Below, one piece after another: positions 17,990 through 27,221 of a stretch of DNA of 64,000 bases. This DNA is from Chryseobacterium sp. G0186. GTDB taxonomy: Bacteria; Bacteroidota; Bacteroidia; Flavobacteriales; Weeksellaceae. The position numbers and the translations under genes are program-made. How positions within the stretch are numbered: position 1 is the stretch's first letter; every line of letters begins with the position of its first letter. A model generated the notes under the pieces. It was given only the letters and a program-made list of their open reading frames with translations. It did not search any database and was not told the DNA's origin. The stretch covers positions 2,852,001 to 2,916,000 of the forward strand of contig NZ_CP033918.1 in NCBI RefSeq assembly GCF_003815675.1, written 5' to 3'.

Positions 17990-19237
17990 ATGAGCAAAGA
18001 ATTTGTTGACGTTCTTGTAATCGGGGCTGGACCTTCCGGATGCGTGTCTTCTTCCTACCTAAAGAAGAATAACGTCAGCGTAAAAGTTGTTGAAAAAACA
18101 AAATTCCCCAGACTCGTAGTGGGTGAAAGCTTAATTCCAAGGGTTATGGACCACTTTGATGAGGCGGGACTTTTCCCTGCATTAGATAAAATGGGCTTTG
18201 AAAAAAAGCTGGGAGCACGTTTTCTTCGTGGTGATGAGGTCTGTATCTTTGATTTCAGCAATAAATTCGGGGAAGGCTGGGACTGGACATGGCAGGTTCC
18301 AAGGGCTGACTTTGACAACACTCTTGCTCAGGAAGTTATTAATAAAGGAATTGACCTTGAGTTTGAATCTGAGGTTATAGACATTAAGTTTGAAGGAACA
18401 GATTCTATCACAACAGTAAGGAATAAAGACGGAGAAACTAAGGAAATCCATGCGAAGTTCGTTATTGACTCAAGTGGTTACGGAAGGGTATTACCTCGTT
18501 TATTAGACCTTGAAAAACCATCAAAATTATCTCCTCATTCTGCTATTTTCTCTCATGTACAGGATATAAACAGAGAACCCGGTGAAGAAGGAACTTTGAT
18601 TTCTTTTGATATCATTGAAACAGAGGTCTGGCTTTGGGTAATCCCTTTTTCCAATGGAAATACAAGCTTGGGGATTGTAGGGCCTACAGAATATATTGAA
18701 AAACTGGCTGAAAACGGAGATCCTACTGAGGCTTTAAGAAAGGCTATTTCTCTTTCTGATTATTATGTACAACGTTTTGGAGATATCGATTTCCTTTTTG
18801 AACCAAAACATCTGAAAGACTACTCTTGTTCTGTAAAAAGTTTATTCGGAGACGGGTTTGCCTTAACAGGAAACGCTTCTGAATTCCTTGATCCTGTTTT
18901 TTCATCGGGAATGGCTTTTGCCACAGAATCAGGGATGCTCGCTGCAAAACTGGCATTACGACAATTAAATGGCGAAACCATTAACTGGCAAACAGAGTAT
19001 ACGGATTATATTTTATACGGTGTAGATGTTTTCACCACTTATGTGAAGGAATGGTATACCGGAAATCTTCAGGAATTATTTTTCCATCAACCGGAAAATC
19101 CTGATGTAAAGAAAAAGATTTGTGCCGTTTTAGCTGGATATGTCTGGAACAAAGACAATCCTTTTGTGAAAAAGCACGATACAGTAATTAAAAACCTTGC
19201 GAACCTCATCAAACAGGAAAAGCAAAGTCAACAATAA
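17990..19237 (+). CDS. Flavin-dependent halogenase-like FAD oxidoreductase
   Basis: 415 residues with an N-terminal FAD motif GAGPSG (12-17) and GESLIPR (45-51). The halogenase signature WxWxIP is present as W214-LW-VI-P219, and the second signature FxxPxxSxG as F299 to G307 (FLDPVFSSG). Lys72/Lys73 in GFEKKLGARF lie where phenolic halogenases place the catalytic lysine. It may chlorinate the aryl ring of the pigment, since chlorinated flexirubins are known, or be a related monooxygenase. It is transcribed away from the ammonia-lyase gene from its own promoter and ends at a strong bidirectional terminator. Confidence 0.85.
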   Translation: MSKEFVDVLVIGAGPSGCVSSSYLKKNNVSVKVVEKTKFPRLVVGESLIPRVMDHFDEAGLFPALDKMGFEKKLGARFLRGDEVCIFDFSNKFGEGWDWTWQVPRADFDNTLAQEVINKGIDLEFESEVIDIKFEGTDSITTVRNKDGETKEIHAKFVIDSSGYGRVLPRLLDLEKPSKLSPHSAIFSHVQDINREPGEEGTLISFDIIETEVWLWVIPFSNGNTSLGIVGPTEYIEKLAENGDPTEALRKAISLSDYYVQRFGDIDFLFEPKHLKDYSCSVKSLFGDGFALTGNASEFLDPVFSSGMAFATESGMLAAKLALRQLNGETINWQTEYTDYILYGVDVFTTYVKEWYTGNLQELFFHQPENPDVKKKICAVLAGYVWNKDNPFVKKHDTVIKNLANLIKQEKQSQQ

Positions 19238-19267
19238 AAAAACGGTCTGAAAATTCAGACCGTTTTT
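19238..19267. terminator. Strong bidirectional terminator
   Basis: AAAAACGGTCTG pairs perfectly with CAGACCGTTTTT. It separates the plus-strand halogenase-like gene from the convergent pseudogene. Confidence 0.9.
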
Positions 19268-19270
19268 ATT

Positions 19271-19879
19271 TTATTTTAAAGATTTTTTAATTTCCTTTCC
19301 CAGATATCTGCCTATAGATTCATAAGCTCCGGCAATTCTTCCATATTCCATCACATATTCTGGATTGTTAACGAATCTATCAAACTTATTAAGTTCTATC
19401 TCAGCTAAAATAACGGATGGATTCTCTGTTTCCACCAATTTTATTTTCCCATTGATCTCTGCGGTCATCATCGTCAATCCGGCATGCCAACCCGGAAATA
19501 CCCATTTTGTTTCCAATAGCAAGGTATATTTTGCAGAGCTGTTCTTTTTAAATACAATATTCTTGTATGTTTTATTTAACCCTTTTGCAAAGTAGTTGCT
19601 ATATTCTTCTGATTTATATCTTTCCCATTATGCAATCCATTGCTTCCATGCTTCTTCTCCTCTTTTAGGATTATCCAGAACTTGTTTTTTCCTATTTTCA
19701 AGGTATTGAGTTTCTGTGATGTTTTCTTTCATCAATAACACGTTCTCAAATGTAAGCTCTACGTTGACTTCGGTCTGATCTTTAAGAACTCCCAAACTTC
19801 CGGCAGTAACTCTCATTCTTTCCTGTCCGAAAATGGTTGTTGCCATAACCATAAGTACCAACAGCACTAATTTTTTCAT
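19271..19879 (-). pseudogene. Secreted protein gene broken by an in-frame TAA
   Basis: The minus strand reads MKKLVLLVLMVMATTIFGQ (signal peptide) and then 64 residues to a TAA at 19628-19630, after which the same frame continues without interruption for 118 codons (WERYKSEEY onward, ending IKKSLK). There is no frame change, so the simplest explanation is a single base substitution, for example AAA to TAA, in a gene of about 202 codons. The mature sequence has no family I recognise. Alternatives are a sequencing error, or an 83-residue product plus an internal start. It lies between the halogenase-like and ligase genes. Confidence 0.75.
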
Positions 19880-19955
19880 AATTTTAGTTCTAATATTTAA
19901 GCTGGCAAATATATTATAAAAAATGAACCCATCTCTTTTGTTACTTTAATTTAAT

Positions 19956-21248
19956 CTACCTTAAATCAATAAAAGTAATCGGTTTTCTGCTGTTTGGATT
20001 AAAAACGGTTTTGGATAAAATATCAAAGTCTATGACTTCAATCTTTGGACTTACCCTCAATTTTGCACGGAAATGGTCTCGCACTTCACTTACAAAGCTC
20101 TCATTTTCCTGTTCTGTACTTAACTTGATGATAATTTCATCCAATCCTATTTCGTTGGCCTGAATCACAATCTGATAACACAGGATATTATTAAAATCAT
20201 TCAATATATCGTTCATTGCAGGCGGATATAGTGTTGTTCCCTTGTATTTGATCATCTGCTGTTTTCTTCCGATCACTGGCCCTAATCTCATGGTATTCCT
20301 ACCACACTCACACGGTTCGTAGTGAGCCTTTACAATATCTCCGGTTTTAAATCTTAATAAAGGAATGGCTTCCACACCCAACGTGGTAATGGTAAGTTCA
20401 CCACTTTCACCTTCTTTCACAACATTTCCGTCATCATCCAAAATCTCAGTAATGATCAATTCAGGGTGATGGTGGCCTCCGACCTGAAATTCACACTCTG
20501 TAAAAGCAGTACTCATTTCTGTAGAAGCATAAGTAGAGAAGAGCTTTATATCCCATTTTTCCTTAATCTTCTGTGAAAGAATATTATCTGTAAAATCCTG
20601 ACTCTTGATACTTTCTCCGATGCAAACGGCCCCATAAACACTGGAATTTTTATAATCCAGACCATGTTTTTCGGCATAATCAATCATTTTCAGTAAAAAC
20701 GAGGGTACGGTAATCAGATACTTTGGTTTATATCTGAAAATGGAATCCCATTGCAGTTCCGGAATTCCGGGTCCCATTCTTACCACACTGGCGCCCATTT
20801 TCCTTAATCCTAAAAAGTAGGCAAGCCCTGCCATGAAGCGCTTATCAATAGTGGTGATCATCTGTACAACATCTCCTTTCTGAATTCCTGCACAGACAAA
20901 GGATATTGCTTCGTTGTATGCCAGTCTTTCAAGGTCCCCGTCAGACAAACCAAAAGTTACCGGATCCCCTAAAGTTCCGGAGGTGGTACTGTAATCCACA
21001 ATCTTGTCTGGTGAAATACAGAAAAAATCATGATTGTATTGCTGCAGATCATTCTTTGTTGTCGTAGGAATCTTCGACAAATCTTCCAGGGTAAGAACCT
21101 CTTTAGTATTGATGTTATTTTCTTTAAACAGTCTCTGATAAAAAGGCGAATGACCCTCAAGATAAACCAAAAGCTCCTGAAGTTTTTCCTCCTGAAACTT
21201 TTTTATTTCCTGGGTACTTGATTTTTCGATGAACGGATGAAATTCCAA
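19956..21248 (-). CDS. PaaK-like adenylate-forming ligase
   Basis: 430 residues of the phenylacetate-CoA-ligase family. The phosphate-binding segment is YSTTSGTLGDPVTFGLS, followed by the FSTYASTEMSTAFTEC adenylation motif and the LRFKTGDIV segment. Cysteines in CECG suggest the small metal-binding knob of some members. It probably activates 4-coumarate, the product of the neighbouring ammonia-lyase, and loads it on CoA or on the ACP as polyene starter; this assignment rests on cluster context. The gene is the first of the minus-strand pigment arm. Confidence 0.88.
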   Translation of the reverse strand: MEFHPFIEKSSTQEIKKFQEEKLQELLVYLEGHSPFYQRLFKENNINTKEVLTLEDLSKIPTTTKNDLQQYNHDFFCISPDKIVDYSTTSGTLGDPVTFGLSDGDLERLAYNEAISFVCAGIQKGDVVQMITTIDKRFMAGLAYFLGLRKMGASVVRMGPGIPELQWDSIFRYKPKYLITVPSFLLKMIDYAEKHGLDYKNSSVYGAVCIGESIKSQDFTDNILSQKIKEKWDIKLFSTYASTEMSTAFTECEFQVGGHHHPELIITEILDDDGNVVKEGESGELTITTLGVEAIPLLRFKTGDIVKAHYEPCECGRNTMRLGPVIGRKQQMIKYKGTTLYPPAMNDILNDFNNILCYQIVIQANEIGLDEIIIKLSTEQENESFVSEVRDHFRAKLRVSPKIEVIDFDILSKTVFNPNSRKPITFIDLR

Positions 21249-21282
21249 TGATTTTAATTTTTAAAAGACAAATTTATTTAAA

Positions 21283-21318
21283 ATTAAAAGATTACAAGAT
21301 TGAAATATTAAAAGATTA
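21283..21318. repeat. Two direct copies of ATTAAAAGATTA
   Basis: The 12-base unit occurs at 21283-21294 and 21307-21318, 24 bases apart. It lies just upstream of the ligase gene and just after the M23 gene, and resembles the stretch at 12835-12920. Confidence 0.6.
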
Positions 21319-21325
21319 TCTCCTT

Positions 21326-23008
21326 TTACCTCTGAAATGTAAAAGTTTGGGTATTTGTATTTCCTGCAGTATTGACAGTTGTCACCTTTAAGGTATGTTC
21401 TCCTGAACCTTTTGGACATTTTTCATCAAAAACATAGATAAAATCATCCTTTACACGGGCAAACCTAAGCCATTTACCATCCAATTCTGCACGGAATGAA
21501 ACAATATCACCAATTCTTGTATTGCCTTTTAAACGTAAGGAACCACTATTGATGACCGCCCCCTCTTTCCATCCTGAAGAAACTGATGGTAAACCGTTAT
21601 CCAATATCAGTTTTGCAGTACCCAGCCTATTGAACTGCCCCTCTGCCTGATCGCCATCCCATTTTCCTTTTATCACATTGGTATCACTTCCATAGTCCAG
21701 GGAAATAACAACCTTGTCTTTTTCTTCTTTTGTTAGTTTTCTGTTCGGTTTTATTTTCAATGTGTAATTATCATGAACAGGAATATATGGACTGGATAAC
21801 ACAATGGCGTTAGAGACCGCTTCTGCGTCCTGTTTTTCATACATATTAAAGCTCACGGCATCATACATAGCATCTTTACTGAAGCTAATTTCTGCATTCT
21901 CAGAAGTAATCGTTTTTCTTTCATTGGGAAGAACTGTTTTGGCAGTGGAAGACACTTTATCTCCTACTTTACTGAGCTGAACTTTCGTAATTAATCGACT
22001 GGTATTTCCTTTTACATCCTTTAAAACAATTTCAATTTGGTGAATTTCCTCATCCTGGAGATTGATCACTCCTGACAGATTGGGAATGCTGTAATGCTGT
22101 AATTTCATTCCGGGTAATGTAGACAGATGCTGAATTCCTGTTTTATCCCGAATAAACTTGGTGTAATCTATGCAGCCATTCAGATAACGGGTATCATCAT
22201 AACTCACCTTGTCAATGGTAAAACCGTAGATTACCTTTCCGTCCATCAGTAATTCAGCCTGATAAATACCAAGGTTGAAGCCCTGGTTGGCTTTATCCAC
22301 TGCCTTAATTCCAAAACTTATGATGGGAGAATTTACCCTAACCACATCTGCCGTATAAGTACTTCCTGCTTTTTTAACAGCAACTCCGTTAGCCCCTGGC
22401 TCATAGGTACTGAAGCGACGATCATACCAATACAATCCACTGATAATTGGCGCCACAGAATCAGGAATGGCAAAACCAAAAAGCAAAGGGTTAAGACATT
22501 CTTCTGTCTTTGTATCCCGTATTTCAAAATGCAGGTGCGGCCCTGCTGAACCGCCTGTATTTCCACTCAAGGCAATCAATTGTCCTTTGGTTACCGGAAA
22601 CTGTCCTGGTTGGAAAGTAATATCCTGTTCCCATTTCTCTTCTTTGTATTGTCTTTCTTTTACATATTCATCCAACTTATCAAAGTATTTGTTCAGATGG
22701 GCATATACCGTAGTATATCCATTGGGATGGGTAATGTAGACCGCATTTCCAAAGCCATACCGTTCTACTTTTATTCTGCTTACATACCCGTCAGCTGCTG
22801 CAACTACAGATAAGTTTTCCTGACTGTTAGTCCGTAAATCCAGCCCCATATGAAAATGGTTGGTTCTTACCGCTCCAAAATTGGCAGCCAACTGCATTGG
22901 AATATTCAATGGATTACGAAAATAATTCTGAGGATAGTTATTTTGGGCCTGTGTGATGACATTACTGATTAAACAAATAACAAACATCAGTTTATAAAGG
23001 ACTTTCAT
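21326..23008 (-). CDS. Exported M23 family metallopeptidase
   Basis: 560 residues with an N-terminal signal peptide (ending about TQAQ). The M23/LytM zinc site lies near the N-terminus: HFHMGLDLR for the first His and Asp and GPHLHFEIRD for the last His pair, enclosing the typical YGNAVYITHPNG and VYAHL strands (about 50-180). The remaining 380 residues are beta-rich with no clear motif. It probably cleaves peptidoglycan cross-links in the periplasm. It lies beyond the pigment cluster in the same direction as the ligase gene and is divergent from ileS. Confidence 0.92.
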   Translation of the reverse strand: MKVLYKLMFVICLISNVITQAQNNYPQNYFRNPLNIPMQLAANFGAVRTNHFHMGLDLRTNSQENLSVVAAADGYVSRIKVERYGFGNAVYITHPNGYTTVYAHLNKYFDKLDEYVKERQYKEEKWEQDITFQPGQFPVTKGQLIALSGNTGGSAGPHLHFEIRDTKTEECLNPLLFGFAIPDSVAPIISGLYWYDRRFSTYEPGANGVAVKKAGSTYTADVVRVNSPIISFGIKAVDKANQGFNLGIYQAELLMDGKVIYGFTIDKVSYDDTRYLNGCIDYTKFIRDKTGIQHLSTLPGMKLQHYSIPNLSGVINLQDEEIHQIEIVLKDVKGNTSRLITKVQLSKVGDKVSSTAKTVLPNERKTITSENAEISFSKDAMYDAVSFNMYEKQDAEAVSNAIVLSSPYIPVHDNYTLKIKPNRKLTKEEKDKVVISLDYGSDTNVIKGKWDGDQAEGQFNRLGTAKLILDNGLPSVSSGWKEGAVINSGSLRLKGNTRIGDIVSFRAELDGKWLRFARVKDDFIYVFDEKCPKGSGEHTLKVTTVNTAGNTNTQTFTFQR

Positions 23009-23262
23009 ACAGCATTTGGATTTAGATCTACTTAAATATACGAGATTTCAAGCAATGATCATGCTATTTTTACTGTCACTGAATTTACAGATCGTGCAGA
23101 TTTCTGTTTTTAGTTCAGATTGACTAAAAAAACGGACAAAAAGCCACCTAATTAACCATCATTATTTCTCTTTTACGGCTTTCATCATTTATATTTCTGA
23201 CATTGAAGTTTTTAATGGAAATATCCACGAAAAAACATATATTATAAACCGACAAATTTTAG

Positions 23263-23270
23263 TAAATTTG
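23263..23270 (+). promoter_or_regulatory. -7 promoter box of ileS
   Basis: TAAATTTG matches the Bacteroidota -7 consensus TAnnTTTG, 37 bases before the ileS ATG. No good -33 TTTG is visible at the right distance. The rest of the 300-base gap with the divergent M23 gene shows no T-box or other structured leader. Confidence 0.55.
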
Positions 23271-23307
23271 CAAACTTAATTCATCAACGAAAATTGAGAT
23301 ATTTACA

Positions 23308-26300
23308 ATGAGCCAATTTAAAGAATACAAAAACCTCAACCTTATTGACGTAGCAGAGAATGTAGCGGAATTTTGGAAACAAAATAAAACTTTCAATAAG
23401 AGCGTTGAGATTCGTCAGGGTAATCCTGAGTTTGTTTTTTATGAAGGTCCGCCTTCAGCAAACGGTATGCCTGGAATTCACCACGTAATGGCAAGAGCAT
23501 TGAAGGATATTTTCTGCCGTTACCAGACTCAAAACGGAAAGCAGGTTTTCCGTAAAGCAGGCTGGGATACGCATGGTCTTCCTGTGGAACTGGGTGTAGA
23601 AAAAGAACTGGGAATCACTAAAGAAGATATTGGTAAAAAAATCTCTATTGAAGACTATAATAAAGCATGTCGTGAGGCAGTAATGCGTTATACAGACGTT
23701 TGGAACAACCTTACCGAAAAAATCGGATATTGGGTAGATCTTGACGATCCGTACATCACGTACAAGTCAAAATATATGGAAACCGTTTGGTGGTTGTTGA
23801 AGCAATTATATGACAAAAGCTTGTTATATAAAGGCTACACGATCCAACCTTACTCTCCAAAAGCAGGAACAGGGCTTTCTTCTCACGAATTGAACCAGCC
23901 GGGAACGTATCGTGATGTTTCAGATACAACGGTGGTAGCTCAGTTTAAGGTAAAGAAAGATTCATCTGCTTTGTTCAGCGATGTTGACGGAGATGTACAC
24001 ATCCTTGCATGGACGACGACTCCTTGGACGTTGCCATCCAATACTGCCCTAACGGTAGGTAGAGACATTGAATATGTTGTCGTTAAAACTTTCAATCAAT
24101 ATACATTTGAACCAGTAACAGTAGTTTTATCCAGCGTACTTTTACCTAAGGTTTTCGGTAAGAAATTCGCTGAGGGTACAGATGAGGATTTTGCGAACTA
24201 TACTTCAGAAACGAAGGTAATTCCTTTTAAAATTTTAAAAGAATTTACCGGTGAAAAACTTGTTGATACAAGATATGAGCAATTGGTTCCTTGGTTTACT
24301 CCAAACAACAATCCTGAAAATGCCTTCAGAGTAATTCTGGGAGACTTTGTAACGACGGAAGACGGTACAGGTATCGTACACACGGCTCCTACTTTTGGTG
24401 CTGATGATGCAAGAGTATCTAAAATGGCTCAGCCTGAGATCCCGCCAATGTTGGTAAAGGATGAAAATGAAAATCTTGTTCCATTGGTAGATTTACAGGG
24501 TAAGTTCATCAAGGGAGAAAATGTTCCTGAAGTATTCTCAGGAAAATATATCAAGAATGAATATTACGATGAAGGAACTGCTCCTGAGAAATCCTGGGAT
24601 GTAGAGCTTGCCATCTTATTGAAGACAGAGAATAAAGCGTTCAAAGTAGAGAAATACGTTCACTCTTATCCACATTGCTGGAGAACAGACAAACCTGTAT
24701 TGTATTATCCACTGGATTCATGGTTTGTAAAGATGACTGCCGTAAAAGACAGACTGGTAAACTTAAATAAAGAGATCAACTGGAAGCCAAAAGCTACCGG
24801 AGAAGGACGTTTTGCCAACTGGTTAGAGAATGTAAACGACTGGAATCTATCCCGTTCCCGTTATTGGGGCATTCCATTGCCGATCTGGAGAACAGAAGAT
24901 CTGAAGGAAGAAAAAATCATTGGTTCTGTAGAAGAGCTATACAATGAAATTGAGAAATCAATTGCAGCAGGATTCATGAAAGAAAACCCTTTCAAAGGCT
25001 TTATCGTCGGAAATATGTCCGAATCTAACTATGAATTGGTTGATCTTCACAAAAATGTTGTAGATAAAGTAGTATTGGTTTCCGACTCAGGAAAGGCGAT
25101 GAATCGTGAAAGTGACTTGATCGACGTTTGGTTCGATTCAGGTTCAATGCCTTATGCACAGTTACATTATCCTTTTGAGAACAAAGAATTAATCGATAAC
25201 AATAAAGCATTCCCTGCTGACTTCATTGCGGAAGGGGTTGACCAGACTCGTGGATGGTTCTATACCCTTCATGCTATCGGAACAGCTGTATTTGATTCAG
25301 TTGCCTATAAAAATGTAATGAGTAACGGTCTTGTTTTGGATAAAAACGGACAAAAAATGTCAAAACGTTTAGGAAATGCGGTAGATCCTTTCGAAACACT
25401 ATCTGTGTACGGACCGGATGCTACCCGTTGGTATATGATCGCCAATGCAAACCCTTGGGAAAATCTGAAGTTTGATATTGAAGGAATTGATGAGGTAAGA
25501 AGAAAATTCTTCGGAACCCTTTACAATACCTATTCATTCTTTGCTTTGTATGCTAATGTTGACGGATTCAATTATTCAGAAAAAGAAGTAGAAAACCGTC
25601 CGGAAATTGACCGATGGATTCTTTCTGAACTGAATCTTCTCATCAAGGAAGTGAAAGCATTCTACGAAGATTACGAACCTACAAGAGTAGCAAGAGCCAT
25701 CAGCACATTCGTGAATGACAACCTGAGTAACTGGTACGTAAGATTATGCAGAAGACGTTTCTGGAAAGGAGAATATTCAGATGATAAAATCTCTGCTTAC
25801 CAGACTTTATATACCTGTCTTGAAGTAGTGGCAAAATTATCTGCCCCTATTGCTCCGTTCTTTATGGATCAGTTGTATCAAGATTTGAATAAGGTAACAG
25901 GTAAAGAAAACTGTGAATCTGTACACTTAACAGACTTCCCGGTTGCTGATGAAAGCCTGATTGATCAGGATCTGGTTGAAAAGACTCATTTGGCTCAGAA
26001 TATTACCAGTATGGTTTTCTCTTTAAGAAAGAAAGAAAATGTAAAGGTTCGCCAGCCATTACAAAAAGTATTGGTGCCTGTATTGGATGCTAAAACGGAA
26101 CAACAAATCCTTGCCGTTGCGGATCTGATTAAGCAGGAAGTAAACGTAAAAGAACTACAGTTAATCAACGCTGAGGAAGCGTCTCATTTAATTGTAAAAC
26201 AAATAAAACCTAACTTCAAAGCACTTGGTCCTAAATTAGGAAAAGACATGAAGGTAGTAGGTGCTGAAATCAGCAATCTTACCACAGAACAGATTTCCAG

Positions 26301-26703
26301 TCTTGAAAAAGAAGGAAAACTTGATGTTCAGGGATATGAGATCACTCTTGATGACGTGGAAATCTCTACCAAAGACATCCCGGGATGGACAGTAACTTCC
26401 GACGGAAAAACTACTGTGGCATTAGATTTGACATTAACCGATGAGTTAAAGTCCGAAGGTATTGCAAGAGAGTTCATCAACAGAATTCAAAACATGCGAA
26501 AAGAGAAAGATTTTGAGCTTACAGACAGAATAAATATCTTCATTGAACAGGATTCACCATTCCTTGAAGATATAAAGAAAAATGAAGAATATATTTCTTC
26601 TGAAGTCTTGTCAAGTAAAATAGAAATTGTATCTTCACTTTCAAATTTTAACGAAATCGAAATAGATGAGGTTAATTTTAAGATAAATGTCGAGAAAAAT
26701 TAA
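23308..26703 (+). CDS. ileS: Isoleucyl-tRNA synthetase, type 2, with GXHH signature
   Basis: 1131 residues, the size of the eukaryote-like IleRS2 type. The start MSQFKEYKNLNL follows a promoter box by 37 bases. The first class I signature, normally HXGH, reads G56-I-H-H59 within PPSANGMPGIHHVMAR, so the first and third positions are exchanged. The second signature is KMSKR (683-687). The CP1 editing domain lies between (about 200-430) with TTPWTLPSNTALTVG. The long C-terminus has no CxxC zinc knuckle, as expected for type 2. It charges tRNA-Ile in the cytoplasm. The gene is essential housekeeping and appears intact. Confidence 0.97.
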   Translation: MSQFKEYKNLNLIDVAENVAEFWKQNKTFNKSVEIRQGNPEFVFYEGPPSANGMPGIHHVMARALKDIFCRYQTQNGKQVFRKAGWDTHGLPVELGVEKELGITKEDIGKKISIEDYNKACREAVMRYTDVWNNLTEKIGYWVDLDDPYITYKSKYMETVWWLLKQLYDKSLLYKGYTIQPYSPKAGTGLSSHELNQPGTYRDVSDTTVVAQFKVKKDSSALFSDVDGDVHILAWTTTPWTLPSNTALTVGRDIEYVVVKTFNQYTFEPVTVVLSSVLLPKVFGKKFAEGTDEDFANYTSETKVIPFKILKEFTGEKLVDTRYEQLVPWFTPNNNPENAFRVILGDFVTTEDGTGIVHTAPTFGADDARVSKMAQPEIPPMLVKDENENLVPLVDLQGKFIKGENVPEVFSGKYIKNEYYDEGTAPEKSWDVELAILLKTENKAFKVEKYVHSYPHCWRTDKPVLYYPLDSWFVKMTAVKDRLVNLNKEINWKPKATGEGRFANWLENVNDWNLSRSRYWGIPLPIWRTEDLKEEKIIGSVEELYNEIEKSIAAGFMKENPFKGFIVGNMSESNYELVDLHKNVVDKVVLVSDSGKAMNRESDLIDVWFDSGSMPYAQLHYPFENKELIDNNKAFPADFIAEGVDQTRGWFYTLHAIGTAVFDSVAYKNVMSNGLVLDKNGQKMSKRLGNAVDPFETLSVYGPDATRWYMIANANPWENLKFDIEGIDEVRRKFFGTLYNTYSFFALYANVDGFNYSEKEVENRPEIDRWILSELNLLIKEVKAFYEDYEPTRVARAISTFVNDNLSNWYVRLCRRRFWKGEYSDDKISAYQTLYTCLEVVAKLSAPIAPFFMDQLYQDLNKVTGKENCESVHLTDFPVADESLIDQDLVEKTHLAQNITSMVFSLRKKENVKVRQPLQKVLVPVLDAKTEQQILAVADLIKQEVNVKELQLINAEEASHLIVKQIKPNFKALGPKLGKDMKVVGAEISNLTTEQISSLEKEGKLDVQGYEITLDDVEISTKDIPGWTVTSDGKTTVALDLTLTDELKSEGIAREFINRIQNMRKEKDFELTDRINIFIEQDSPFLEDIKKNEEYISSEVLSSKIEIVSSLSNFNEIEIDEVNFKINVEKN

Positions 26704-26762
26704 CATGTAGTTATTGTATTTCAAATTCCATTTCATAATTTTATTAAAAAAGAGAAAAGAAT

Positions 26763-27143
26763 ATGTCAGACGAAAGAGTTAGATACAGCGATGCTGATTT
26801 ACAGGAATTTAGAGCGATCATAAAAGAAAAAATAGAAAAAGCAGAGAAAGATCTTCAGCTAATCAGAGAAAGTTTCATCAATGACCAGAATAATGGTACG
26901 GATGACACTTCACCTACATTCAAAGCCTTTGAAGAAGGTGCAGAAACTTTGAGCAAAGAGCAGAACTCTATCTTGGCAGGAAGACAGGAAAAATTCGTTC
27001 GTGATCTGAAAAATGCTTTAATCAGAATCGAAAACAAAACGTATGGTGTTTGTAGAGTAACAGGGAAATTAATTCCTAAGGAAAGACTTTTAGCCGTTCC
27101 TCATGCTACACTGAGCATCGAAGCGAAAAATATGCAGAAATAG
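26763..27143 (+). CDS. TraR/DksA-family protein with degenerate zinc finger
   Basis: 126 residues with an N-terminal helical hairpin (about 1-85) and a C-terminal segment YGVCRVTGKLIPKERLLAVPHAT typical of DksA-like proteins. In classical DksA four cysteines bind zinc; here only one cysteine (in YGVC) remains, so metal binding in the usual way is not possible. The family binds the RNA polymerase secondary channel; whether this variant does so is unknown. It starts 59 bases after ileS and heads a run of small genes leading to lspA. Confidence 0.88.
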   Translation: MSDERVRYSDADLQEFRAIIKEKIEKAEKDLQLIRESFINDQNNGTDDTSPTFKAFEEGAETLSKEQNSILAGRQEKFVRDLKNALIRIENKTYGVCRVTGKLIPKERLLAVPHATLSIEAKNMQK

Positions 27144-27221
27144 CCGCAAGGTTTGTAAAATAATATTGGGTTTATATGGTATTCATGGATACTTTATAAA
27201 CCTAATTTTTAATGTATACCC

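Noticed and set aside
23009..23307. Possible T-box leader in front of ileS
   Set aside because: No T-box consensus or specifier hairpin seen; T-boxes are not expected in this phylum.
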